A DNA stretch of 64,000 nucleotides, from positions 620,001-684,000 of the forward strand of contig DATKUL010000002.1 of assembly GCA_035530615.1 (NCBI GenBank), given 5' to 3'. Below, one piece after another: positions 1-7,477 of this stretch. Both the position numbers and the translations under genes were made by a program. Below the pieces are notes generated by a model. That model did not search any database, was not told where the DNA came from, and saw only the letters and a program-made list of their open reading frames with translations. Positions within the stretch are counted from its first letter, which is position 1. The number at the start of each line of letters is the position of its first letter. The stretch is from Candidatus Paceibacterota bacterium. GTDB lineage: Bacteria; Actinomycetota; Actinomycetes; Nanopelagicales; Nanopelagicaceae.

Positions 1-250
1 TTGCCAGTTGAGCAGCAAGAGTTTTGTTTGGGGCGATCACCAATGTCGGGCGTTGCAATTTCTCAATCAGCCAGGCGGTCGTTGCAGACTTTCCTGTGCC
101 GGTGGCTCCGAGAAGTACCACATCCTGGTCACCACGCTCGATACGACGAACTATTTCCGCGATCGCCTCCGGTTGATCCCCAGCTGGAACATAATCACTT
201 TCTACACGGAATGGTTCAACGCGCCGCTGAATCTCTGATTTTGGACGCAC
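1..250 (-). CDS. uvrB: UvrB, excinuclease ABC subunit B (N-terminal part, runs off the window)
   Basis: Only the first 83 codons are present. The start is taken as GTG at 250, because the frame upstream meets a TGA at 254-256. The peptide begins [13 protein letters not shown] and continues through AGDQPEAI to a Walker A loop GATGTGKS and then [10 protein letters not shown], the standard start of UvrB. UvrB is the DNA-loading helicase-like subunit of nucleotide excision repair: it receives DNA from UvrA and positions UvrC for incision. It lies 19 nt after coaE on the same strand. There is no Shine-Dalgarno, but TAGAGT lies 6 nt before the GTG. Identification is secure; the exact start is likely. 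Confidence 0.95.
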   Translation of the reverse strand, partial: MRPKSEIQRRVEPFRVESDYVPAGDQPEAIAEIVRRIERGDQDVVLLGATGTGKSATTAWLIEKLQRPTLVIAPNKTLAAQLA

Positions 251-256
251 CAGTCA

Positions 257-262
257 ACTCTA
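257..262 (-). promoter_or_regulatory. -10 box candidate for leaderless uvrB
   Basis: On the minus strand TAGAGT is followed by 6 nt and then the uvrB GTG start. The spacing puts the transcription start at or next to the start codon. The box lies in the gap after the coaE stop. No convincing -35 was found. Confidence 0.4.
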
Positions 263-269
263 GTCTTGG

Positions 270-872
270 TCAGCTTTTCTCGCGCTGCCATTTTGGAAGA
301 ACATCTTCCCAGAGATGCTCAACCTCCCGCAGGAGGAAATCTTCCGTAGAATTGTTGAGAATGACATAGTTTGCCACCGCCGTACGAGCCTGCGAGCTTG
401 CTTGCGCTTGCATCCGTGCGTCAATCTCTGATGCCAGCATTCCTCGTTTCCGCAGCCGCTCTCTTCGCGATTCAATGTCGGATTCAACGGTTATTACAAA
501 ATCAAATATTCCAGCTGCACCCGTCTCTACTAAGAGAGGGATTTCATAGATCAGTATCTCGTCCCCTTTCAGTTTGTTAACGCTCTCTTCGAGTGCATGT
601 CGTACTCGAGGATGGATGATCCCCTCAAGCTTGCGCTTTGCATTCTCGTCTGCAAAGACAATCTCGGCGAGAGCGCGACGATCCAAATCGCCATTTCGCA
701 AGACTGAATCTCCAAAAGTGGAAACGACCTCATCAAATCCATCAGTACCGCGTTCGACGACATCGCGCGCTAACTGATCGGCATCAATCACACGTGCCCC
801 TAGGTCAGCGAAATAGCCGGCAACGTGGGATTTGCCAGAGCCGATTCCACCTGTCAATCCAACGACTAGCAC
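270..872 (-). CDS. coaE: Dephospho-CoA kinase
   Basis: This enzyme phosphorylates the 3'-hydroxyl of dephospho-CoA with ATP, the last step of coenzyme A synthesis, in the cytosol. The 200-aa product has the family P-loop GGIGSGKS at residues 8-15, the IDAD motif at 29-32 and the NKLKGDEILIYEIPLLVETG region that lines the substrate site. Length is normal for the short bacterial form; the C-terminal GrpB-like domain found in some actinobacteria is absent. The start is GTG at 872. There is no Shine-Dalgarno, but TAAGGT lies 6 nt upstream, so the message may be leaderless. It sits between rpsA and uvrB, as is common in actinobacteria. Confidence 0.95.
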   Translation of the reverse strand: MLVVGLTGGIGSGKSHVAGYFADLGARVIDADQLARDVVERGTDGFDEVVSTFGDSVLRNGDLDRRALAEIVFADENAKRKLEGIIHPRVRHALEESVNKLKGDEILIYEIPLLVETGAAGIFDFVITVESDIESRRERLRKRGMLASEIDARMQAQASSQARTAVANYVILNNSTEDFLLREVEHLWEDVLPKWQREKS

Positions 873-878
873 AGAGTG

Positions 879-884
879 ACCTTA
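879..884 (-). promoter_or_regulatory. -10 box candidate for leaderless coaE
   Basis: TAAGGT on the minus strand lies 6 nt before the coaE GTG, and no ribosome binding site is visible. It is located after the rpsA terminator, so coaE and uvrB probably have their own promoter. Confidence 0.45.
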
Positions 885-908
885 GCCTTTCTTTTACAAG
901 GAATAAAG

Positions 909-940
909 AAACCGACTCCGAAAAGTATCGGAGTCGGTTT
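909..940 (-). terminator. Intrinsic terminator after rpsA
   Basis: A perfect 12-bp inverted repeat, AAACCGACTCCG with an 8-nt loop, lies 22 bp past the rpsA stop codon. On the minus strand it is followed by TTTCTTTATT, a U-rich tail. The stem could also act on the plus strand, but no gene there needs it. Confidence 0.85.
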
Positions 941-962
941 CACTACTAGTGGTACGCGGAAC

Positions 963-2333
963 TTACTCAGCAGACTCCACTGGGGTTTCTACTGGAACCT
1001 CGTCAGTTGCGGCGGCAGCATCGGCTGCTTGGGCCATTTCCTTCTGCTTCTTATGCGCAATAAAGCGAGCTTGGGCTTCAGCGTACTGACGCTCCCACTC
1101 TTCACGTTGGGTTTCATATCCTGGTTTCCACTCTTGCGAATCAGCGTCGAAACCTTCCGGGTAAATGAAGTTTCCTTCTGCGTCATAACGAGCAGCCATG
1201 CCGTATTGAGTTGGATCGAATGCTTCAATCTCAACTTCATGTCCTTCATTGGCCTGCTTAAGAGAGAGTGAGATACGTCGTCTTTCAAGATCGATATCAA
1301 TGATCTTTACGAAAAGCTCGTCATCGACCTGAACGACCTGTTCTGGAATCTCGACGTGACGCTCCGCCAATTCGGAGATATGGACCAAACCTTCAATTCC
1401 TTCGTGGACGCGGATGAACGCACCGAATGGAACCAGTTTTGTCACAACACCAGGAACAACCTGGTTGATTGTGTGGGTACGGGCAAAGGCCTGCCAAGGA
1501 TCCTCTTGTGTTGCCTTGAGTGAAAGTGAAACACGCTCGCGCTCGAAGTCAACTTCAAGAACTTCAACCGTCACTTCATCGCCCACTTCAACAACTTCAC
1601 CAGGATGGTCAATGTGCTTCCAGGAAAGTTCGGAAACGTGTACCAAGCCATCCACTCCACCAAGATCAACGAAAGCACCGAAGTTAACGATGGATGAAAC
1701 AACACCCGTGCGAACTTGGCCCTTTTGAAGTTGATTGAGGAAAGTTGTACGTGATTCAGATTGTGTCTGCTCGAGGTAGGCACGGCGTGAAAGAACTACG
1801 TTGTTTCGGTTCTTATCAAGTTCGATGATGCGAGCTTCAACCTGCTTGCCAATGTATGGAGTGAGGTCACGGACACGGCGCATTTCAACGAGAGATGCAG
1901 GCAAGAATCCGCGAAGTCCGATGTCAACAATAAGACCGCCCTTAACAACTTCAATGACGGTTCCGACAACGACTTCGTCGCGTTCCTTCTTGCCTTCGAT
2001 ATCGCCCCAGGCGCGTTCGTACTGTGCACGCTTCTTGGAGAGAATGAGACGGCCTTCTTTATCTTCCTTTTGAAGAACGAGTGCCTCAATTTTTTCGCCG
2101 ACCTTAACGATTTCACTTGGATCTACATCGTGACGAATGGAAAGCTCACGGGAAGGAATAACTCCTTCGGTCTTGTATCCAATATCTACGAGGACTTCGT
2201 CGCGATCGACCTGGACGACGATGCCTTCTACGAGATCTCCATCATTGAAGTTTCGGATGGTTCCTTCGATGGCGGCCATAAAGTCCGCTGCTGTTCCAAT
2301 ATCATTTAATGCAATTACTGGTGAAGTACTCAA
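963..2333 (-). CDS. rpsA: 30S ribosomal protein S1
   Basis: S1 binds mRNA on the small ribosomal subunit and helps initiation. The 456-aa product has four S1 OB-fold repeats at about residues 31-103, 120-185, 203-273 and 288-358, each with the G-V-V...FGAFV/GLVHISEL pattern, followed by an acidic, Ala/Glu-rich tail. Four repeats are usual for actinobacteria. The start is TTG at 2333, giving STSPVIALNDIG, which matches the family N-terminus; GGAG lies 4 nt before it. The gene ends at a strong terminator and diverges from the MFS gene. Four-domain S1 proteins with acidic tails are known in genomes where leaderless messages are frequent. Confidence 0.97.
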   Translation of the reverse strand: MSTSPVIALNDIGTAADFMAAIEGTIRNFNDGDLVEGIVVQVDRDEVLVDIGYKTEGVIPSRELSIRHDVDPSEIVKVGEKIEALVLQKEDKEGRLILSKKRAQYERAWGDIEGKKERDEVVVGTVIEVVKGGLIVDIGLRGFLPASLVEMRRVRDLTPYIGKQVEARIIELDKNRNNVVLSRRAYLEQTQSESRTTFLNQLQKGQVRTGVVSSIVNFGAFVDLGGVDGLVHVSELSWKHIDHPGEVVEVGDEVTVEVLEVDFERERVSLSLKATQEDPWQAFARTHTINQVVPGVVTKLVPFGAFIRVHEGIEGLVHISELAERHVEIPEQVVQVDDELFVKIIDIDLERRRISLSLKQANEGHEVEIEAFDPTQYGMAARYDAEGNFIYPEGFDADSQEWKPGYETQREEWERQYAEAQARFIAHKKQKEMAQAADAAAATDEVPVETPVESAE

Positions 2334-2439
2334 GTTGCTCCGTAGGGATAGAAAATAGTAGGGATAGGGCGGCTAAGGGTACGGTTTGGGCATGATTGGG
2401 GTCAATTTCGCTACCCCTCAAGCCTGAATCTCTCCCCAC

Positions 2440-2445
2440 TAGACT
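2440..2445 (+). promoter_or_regulatory. -10 box candidate for the MFS gene
   Basis: TAGACT lies 9 nt before the ATG at 2455, in a leader without a Shine-Dalgarno. The rest of the divergent gap 2334-2454 holds the rpsA promoter and shows no other gene. A -35 is not clear. Confidence 0.4.
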
Positions 2446-2454
2446 TTCTCTCCT

Positions 2455-3681
2455 ATGAATCGGTATCAGGAACTCCTAGGCGTACCACAGGTCAAAATTC
2501 TGGTTATGAGTGCATTACCCGCGCGGATCGCATATGGGATGGTCTCGCTTTCCATTTTTTTTAAGGCAAACCTTGAGACCAACTCCATCCCTCTGGCCGG
2601 ACTGGCCATCGGGCTCAACTCCCTGGCTGGGGCAGTTACCGCTGGGGTGCGGGGCTCGGTCATGGACACATACGGACAGAAATGGCCACTTCGGATCCAA
2701 GTGCCGGCCTATTCGGCGATGCTCATCTTGCTCAATCTCATGCATGGTCGGCAGTCCATCCTCCTCATCGCATTTCTTCTCGGAATGACTGCGCCGCCGA
2801 TCAACCTCTCCGTCCGGCCTCTATGGAGGTCGATCATCGATGATCGTCTCCTGCGAACTGCATATGCCCTCGATACCTCATTTATCAATGCAGCTGGTGT
2901 ACTTGGACCAATCTTCGCAACGATGCTCTCACTCTCTTCCCACCCTGGAGCCGCACTCTTAGTCTGTTCTGCACTGATGCTCATTGGCGGAGGCTCTCTC
3001 GCACTCACGACAGTGTCGAAAAGTTGGATACCAGAGGTGAAAGAGGAAGGAAGTCGACCACTCTGGCGCAATCCCGCCATGCAACTTTTGATGTTGGAAG
3101 GATGCTTTATTGGTTTCGGCTGGGGTGCTTTTAATGTTGGGGTGCCGGCATTTTCAACTTTAGAACATGTCCCTCATCGAACTGCATGGATTCTTGGAAC
3201 GATGGGCGTCTTCAATATTATCGGTGGACTACTTGGCGGATTGGTTTCAAAGAAATCATCATCCTTGAATTCACTGCTAAAGGCTTATGCGTTCTGGTTT
3301 GTATTCTCTCTTCCCCTGGCTTTCACGTACCCGGGATGGTCGCTTGCAATTACGGGTGCCTTTCTTGGCCTCTGCGGCGGCGCCATCCAAGTGTTCTATT
3401 GGGAAGTCATGGAGGCGGTTCGCCCGCTCGGTAGTGCGACATCTGCCATGGGATGGCTCTGGACGGTTGAAGGATCGCTCATGGCTTTCGGATCTGCAGT
3501 TGGAGGCTGGATCGCTAAAGAAATATCTCCACGAATGTGTTTCGGAATTACCACAGTTTCAGTCGGATTCGGATTGTTAATTCTGACAATCGGACGGAAA
3601 CGATTGAGTGCAGCAAATCGGATTCCTACCGAAGACGAAGATCTTCAAGCAATGGAAGACAACGCTTCGCCGGCACAATAA
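2455..3681 (+). CDS. MFS transporter of unknown substrate
   Basis: This 408-aa integral membrane protein has about twelve hydrophobic segments arranged as two six-helix halves with a charged loop in the middle (around residues 180-200), the layout of the major facilitator superfamily. Motif-like GSVMDTYGQKWPLR at about residues 67-80 fits the loop between helices 2 and 3, where the family carries its signature. Nothing in the sequence or neighbours tells the substrate; drug or metabolite efflux is typical of such proteins. It diverges from rpsA. Its TAA is directly followed by the polA stop codon on the other strand with no space for a terminator. Confidence 0.8.
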   Translation: MNRYQELLGVPQVKILVMSALPARIAYGMVSLSIFFKANLETNSIPLAGLAIGLNSLAGAVTAGVRGSVMDTYGQKWPLRIQVPAYSAMLILLNLMHGRQSILLIAFLLGMTAPPINLSVRPLWRSIIDDRLLRTAYALDTSFINAAGVLGPIFATMLSLSSHPGAALLVCSALMLIGGGSLALTTVSKSWIPEVKEEGSRPLWRNPAMQLLMLEGCFIGFGWGAFNVGVPAFSTLEHVPHRTAWILGTMGVFNIIGGLLGGLVSKKSSSLNSLLKAYAFWFVFSLPLAFTYPGWSLAITGAFLGLCGGAIQVFYWEVMEAVRPLGSATSAMGWLWTVEGSLMAFGSAVGGWIAKEISPRMCFGITTVSVGFGLLILTIGRKRLSAANRIPTEDEDLQAMEDNASPAQ

Positions 3682-6273
3682 CTAATGAGCAGCCTGGTTC
3701 CAACTCTTACCCAGTCCAATACTTACTTCGAGCGGTGCTTTTAGCGGGTACGCAGCGCCCATTTCCTTGCGAACGAGTTCGCTCAAAGTTTCTGTCTCGC
3801 CAGCAACGACTTCGAAAATGAGTTCGTCGTGAACTTGCAGGAGTAAACGAGATTTCAACTTCTTCGCCGTGATCGCACTTTCAACATTAAGCATTGCCTG
3901 CTTGATTATGTCTGCAGCAGATCCCTGTATCGGGGCGTTGAGAGCCATCCGTTCGGCAACTTCACGCCTCTGTCGATTCTCATTCGTAAGATCTGGAAGA
4001 TAGCGACGCCGGCCCAAGATCGTTTCGGTATATCCGACTTTGCGAGCTTCATCGACGACGGTCTTTAGGTAGTCACGAATGCCACCGAAGCGCTCAAAAT
4101 ACTTATCCATCAACCCTTGGGCTTCAGGTGGTGATATGCCGAGTTGTGCCGAGAGACCAAAAGAGGAAAGTCCATAGGCCAGACCATAAGACATTGCCTT
4201 GATCTGGCGACGCATTTCAGGAGTAGTTTCTGAAGGCGCGGTGCCAAAAACTTCACTTGCAACACTCGAGTGCAAATCCTCTCCGGATTCAAAGGCCGCG
4301 AGCAGATGCTCGTCATTTGAGAGATGAGCCATGATCCGCATTTCAATTTGGCTGTAATCAGCCGTCAGAAAAGTTTCATAACCATCCGCGGCAATAAAAC
4401 AGTCACGGATTTTGCGACCTTCTTCGGTACGAACCGGAATATTTTGAAGATTTGGCCCGGTCGAGGAGAGTCGTCCGGTAGCGGCGACAGTCTGTTGGAA
4501 ATGTGTGTGGATTCTTCCATCCGCCGATATTTCAGCGAGCAGTCCCTCAATAGTTGTTCGCAACTTATTTGTCTCTCTGATTCGAAGAAGTTGTGTCAGC
4601 ACGGGATGGTTAGTGGTTTGGGAAAGCCATTCAAGAGATTCGGCATCGGTTGTATAGCCAGTTTTGATTTTCTTGGTCTTTGGTAATTTCAATTCGTCGA
4701 ATAGAACTACCTGAAGTTGCTTAGGCGATGCAATATTGAATTCATGACCCACAACTTTAAAAGCCGCGGCAGTCTCCCGCTCGACCTCTCCAGCAAAGAA
4801 GAGTTGGAGTGATTCAAGTTTTTTACGATCGACGGCTATACCGATTCTCTCCATTTTGGCGAGAAGTTTTGCAATGGGTAATTCGAGATCTGTAAATAGC
4901 CCCAGAACACCGCGCTGGGACATCTCGGTCGTAAGTGATTTTTTCAATCCGAAGAGAGCGCGTGCTCCCTTGAGAAAACCCTCTTCTGACGTGGTCTCGT
5001 CCAGAGACTCGCCATCACCCCAACGTTGCACCAGATCCGGGAGTTCTTGCGCCCGACTTCCAGGATTCACCAGGTAGGCAGCAAGGGAGGTGTCGAATTC
5101 AATTCCCTCAATCGGAACGATTCGGGCAAAAGCCTTGGCATCATGGAGAATCTTGGGGATCTTTGGATTTGAAATCCAATTTCCCAACTTCGAGGAGTGA
5201 ACCAGAAAAGACTCAGTTGGTGAAAGAGCGACTGCATATCGGTGCAACTTTTCTTCTCTTATTTCATAAGTTATTCCCAGCGATCCACTGTGGCCATCAA
5301 TTCTTCTACTGGCTTCATCAGGAGAAATGACATCGAGATGCTCATCAAATCCAAGCATCATGAGTGGCTCGATCGTTTCCTTCACCGGTGTCTCACGCTT
5401 GGGGAGCAGACTCTTCATGCGCTCTTTCAGGGTGCGGAATTCAAGTTCATCAAAGAGGGCGGATAGTTTGCTTTCATCCAACCCTCTCCACGCGAGATCC
5501 TCGATTTCAACTCCAAGGGGGACGTCGTGGACTAACTGCGTGAGCTCTCTATTTCGCAGCGCGACATCAATATTACTCCGTAGCGAATCACCCACCTTGC
5601 CGGTGATTTTCTCTACATTAGCAATGAGATTGGAAAGTGTTCCGTATTCGACGACCCACCTTGCAGCGGTCTTCTCACCAACTCCAGGAATCGAAGGAAG
5701 ATTATCGCTCGGATCACCACGAAGGGCAGCAAACTCAGGATAACTCTGCGGCTCCATACCGTATTTCTCAAAGACTGCCTCTGGAGTCATTCGGGCGAGA
5801 TCGCTGACGCCCTTCTTTGGGTATAGAACGGTGATCTTCTCGGTAACTAGTTGAAAGGTATCTCTGTCCCCCGAACAAAGAAGGACGTCCATCCCTTCTC
5901 GCTCCGCGTGAGTGGCCAACGTGGCGAGAATGTCATCGGCTTCAAACCCTTCCTGTTCAAACTGTGCCAGGCCAAATGCGCTTACCAATTCATGTAAGTA
6001 AGACATTTGTGACCGAAATTCATCTGGCGTGGCGGCACGGTTGGCTTTGTACTCCGGAAAAATCTGCGCCCTAAAGGTTTTTCTGGAAACATCAAAAGCA
6101 ACGGCAATATGTGTCGGCTTTTCCTCCTTCAAAAGGGAGATCAGCATCGTGGCAAATCCATATATGGCATTGGTGTGCTGCCCATTTGCCGTGGTGAAAT
6201 TCTCGGCGGGTAAAGCAAAAAATGCTCTATATGCCATGGAATGTCCGTCAATAAGCAATAACCGCGAACTCAT
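3682..6273 (-). CDS. polA: DNA polymerase I
   Basis: Pol I fills gaps and removes RNA primers during lagging-strand synthesis and repair. An N-terminal 5'-3' exonuclease (FEN-like) domain covers about residues 1-290 with acidic motifs such as GFEADDILATLA and CSGDRD. The middle domain resembles a 3'-5' exonuclease but lacks the acidic DxE motif (the segment reads LGITYEI), so proofreading is probably lost, as in other actinobacteria. The polymerase domain has motif A DYSQIEMR near 638, motif B RRQIKAMSYGLAYG and motif C VHDELIFE near 813. I chose ATG 6273 over ATG 6282 because AGGA lies 8 nt before it. This gives 863 aa. Confidence 0.96.
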   Translation of the reverse strand: MSSRLLLIDGHSMAYRAFFALPAENFTTANGQHTNAIYGFATMLISLLKEEKPTHIAVAFDVSRKTFRAQIFPEYKANRAATPDEFRSQMSYLHELVSAFGLAQFEQEGFEADDILATLATHAEREGMDVLLCSGDRDTFQLVTEKITVLYPKKGVSDLARMTPEAVFEKYGMEPQSYPEFAALRGDPSDNLPSIPGVGEKTAARWVVEYGTLSNLIANVEKITGKVGDSLRSNIDVALRNRELTQLVHDVPLGVEIEDLAWRGLDESKLSALFDELEFRTLKERMKSLLPKRETPVKETIEPLMMLGFDEHLDVISPDEASRRIDGHSGSLGITYEIREEKLHRYAVALSPTESFLVHSSKLGNWISNPKIPKILHDAKAFARIVPIEGIEFDTSLAAYLVNPGSRAQELPDLVQRWGDGESLDETTSEEGFLKGARALFGLKKSLTTEMSQRGVLGLFTDLELPIAKLLAKMERIGIAVDRKKLESLQLFFAGEVERETAAAFKVVGHEFNIASPKQLQVVLFDELKLPKTKKIKTGYTTDAESLEWLSQTTNHPVLTQLLRIRETNKLRTTIEGLLAEISADGRIHTHFQQTVAATGRLSSTGPNLQNIPVRTEEGRKIRDCFIAADGYETFLTADYSQIEMRIMAHLSNDEHLLAAFESGEDLHSSVASEVFGTAPSETTPEMRRQIKAMSYGLAYGLSSFGLSAQLGISPPEAQGLMDKYFERFGGIRDYLKTVVDEARKVGYTETILGRRRYLPDLTNENRQRREVAERMALNAPIQGSAADIIKQAMLNVESAITAKKLKSRLLLQVHDELIFEVVAGETETLSELVRKEMGAAYPLKAPLEVSIGLGKSWNQAAH

Positions 6274-6293
6274 GTTGGGCATCCTACGGCAGT

Positions 6294-6299
6294 TATACT
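6294..6299 (+). promoter_or_regulatory. -10 box for the thioesterase gene
   Basis: TATACT ends 8 nt before the ATG at 6308, with no Shine-Dalgarno between. It is the clearest -10 box in the window. The divergent polA start lies 20 nt away. Confidence 0.55.
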
Positions 6300-6307
6300 C
6301 TGTGGTT

Positions 6308-6727
6308 ATGAGCGATGAATCAAAAATTGATTACTTGGAGCAACTGCAGATTCGCGGTACGGGAGCGCTAGATAAGAAGATGGGCATTGTGATCCTTGAA
6401 GCCTCTCCCCAGCGATTGGTAGCGACCATGCCGGTGGAGGGAAATACCCAAGCGGTCGGACTGCTTCACGGTGGGGCAAGTGTTGTCTTGGCTGAGAGTT
6501 TGGGATCCATCGGAACTGCGCTTCACGCCGGGCTTGACCGACGGATCGTTGGAGTAGACATCAACGCGACTCATCACCGTTCTGCCACTTCCGGAATTGT
6601 GAAGGGAGTTGCGACCGCGATCTCATTGGGTAAAACCATGTGCAGTTACGAGATCATCATTACCAATGAAGAGGGCCAGCGCATATGCACAGCTCGCATT
6701 ACTTGCTTGATCTTGGCTCAACGTTAG
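6308..6727 (+). CDS. Hotdog-fold acyl-CoA thioesterase (PaaI/MenI-like)
   Basis: The 139-aa protein has the single hotdog domain of the PaaI/YdiI group, which hydrolyses aromatic or other acyl-CoA thioesters in the cytosol. The motif LLHGGASVVLAESLGS at about residues 51-66 contains the HGG turn and the catalytic glutamate on the central helix; VGVDINATHHRSA follows as the next conserved strand. Menaquinone (1,4-dihydroxy-2-naphthoyl-CoA) hydrolysis or phenylacetate side reactions are both possible, and the neighbours do not decide. The frame is open further upstream into polA antisense, but ATG 6308 gives the family length and lies behind a TATACT box. Confidence 0.85.
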   Translation: MSDESKIDYLEQLQIRGTGALDKKMGIVILEASPQRLVATMPVEGNTQAVGLLHGGASVVLAESLGSIGTALHAGLDRRIVGVDINATHHRSATSGIVKGVATAISLGKTMCSYEIIITNEEGQRICTARITCLILAQR

Positions 6728-6746
6728 ACAGAGTTGTAATGCGGTC

Positions 6747-7355
6747 TTAACGCTCAGGCACAGCGCTTGGTGAAATGACGGCCAGGGCCACTTCCTTCAT
6801 GCTCATCCGCCGATCCATGGCGGCCCGTTGAATCCAAGAGAAAGCTTCCGGTTCGCTCAGGTTAAGTGCTGCCATCAGAATTCCCTTTGCCCGATCAATG
6901 AGTTTGCGCGTTTCCAAGCGCTCCTGTAAATCTGCCACTTCACTTGCCAGCGACGTCATCTGCTTATGCCGACTCATCGCAATTTCCATCGCCGGTATGA
7001 GGTCTGTGACTGAAAATGGTTTCACGACATAGGCCATGACACCAGCATCGCGAGCGCGCTCCACCAACTCCTTCTGACTAAAGGCGGTGAGCATCAGAAC
7101 TGGCGCGATGGCGATGATCTCTTCTGCAGCCGAGATTCCATCCAGCACCGGCATTTTCACGTCCAGGATGGCCAGGTCAGGTCGGTTCTCCTTGACCAGG
7201 TCAATTGCCTCTTGACCGTTACATGCTTGACCAACAACCTGGTAACCCGCTTCGGTGAGCATTTCGACAAGATCCATTCGGATAATGGCCTCGTCTTCAG
7301 CGACGACAATGCGTGCACCCTTAACTTCTGAAGATGTGGCCTGCGAAAATGTCAT
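6747..7355 (-). CDS. pdtaR: ANTAR-domain response regulator (PdtaR-like)
   Basis: The 202-aa protein joins a receiver domain (about residues 14-125, phosphoacceptor Asp65 in AILDVKMP, Thr90, Lys112 in VVKPFS) to an RNA-binding ANTAR domain (about 130-192: helices with DRAKGILMAALNLSEPEAF and WIQRAAMDRRMSM). Such regulators bind paired hairpins in nascent RNA and prevent termination when phosphorylated. The domain order and the place beside pyk match mycobacterial PdtaR; its kinase PdtaS is not in this window. The start codon lies one base after a tRNA gene, so no ribosome binding site can exist on a processed message. No alternative ATG, GTG or TTG occurs before the receiver domain. Confidence 0.9.
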   Translation of the reverse strand: MTFSQATSSEVKGARIVVAEDEAIIRMDLVEMLTEAGYQVVGQACNGQEAIDLVKENRPDLAILDVKMPVLDGISAAEEIIAIAPVLMLTAFSQKELVERARDAGVMAYVVKPFSVTDLIPAMEIAMSRHKQMTSLASEVADLQERLETRKLIDRAKGILMAALNLSEPEAFSWIQRAAMDRRMSMKEVALAVISPSAVPER

Positions 7356-7356
7356 G

Positions 7357-7429
7357 TGCCCCGAGTCGGATTCGAACCGACACTATGCAGTGTTTGAGAC
7401 TGCCCTCTCTACCGTTGGAGTACCGAGGC
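7357..7429 (-). tRNA. tRNA with anticodon CAA (Leu codon UUG) but class I shape
   Basis: The 73-nt sequence folds as a standard cloverleaf: acceptor GCCTCGG/TCGGGGC (two G-U pairs), U8, D-stem CTC/GAG with a C-A mismatch at 13-22, anticodon stem GCAGT/ACTGC with loop CTCAAAC (U33, anticodon CAA), T-stem GTCGG/CCGAC with loop TTCGAAT, and discriminator A73. The variable region is only five bases (ATAGT), whereas bacterial tRNA-Leu normally carries a long variable arm. CCA is not encoded. D-loop bases AACGGTAG keep the GG pair. The tRNA identity is therefore uncertain although the anticodon reads a leucine codon. It is transcribed towards the ANTAR gene. Confidence 0.85.
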
Positions 7430-7438
7430 GCGCCCCAT

Positions 7439-7444
7439 AGTCTA
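7439..7444 (-). promoter_or_regulatory. -10 box for the tRNA/ANTAR unit
   Basis: TAGACT on the minus strand ends 9 nt before the first base of the tRNA, so transcription should begin almost at its 5' end. It is located in the 48-bp gap after pyk. Confidence 0.45.
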
Positions 7445-7477
7445 GCGAAAAGTGCGATTACTACGAATCAATAAGAA

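Noticed and set aside
1-369. Open frame on the plus strand over uvrB and coaE
   Set aside because: It is antisense to two certain genes, has no family pattern and shows no start signals.
6029-6307. N-terminal extension of the thioesterase into polA antisense
   Set aside because: The extra residues match no hotdog protein, and ATG 6308 has a TATACT box at leaderless distance.
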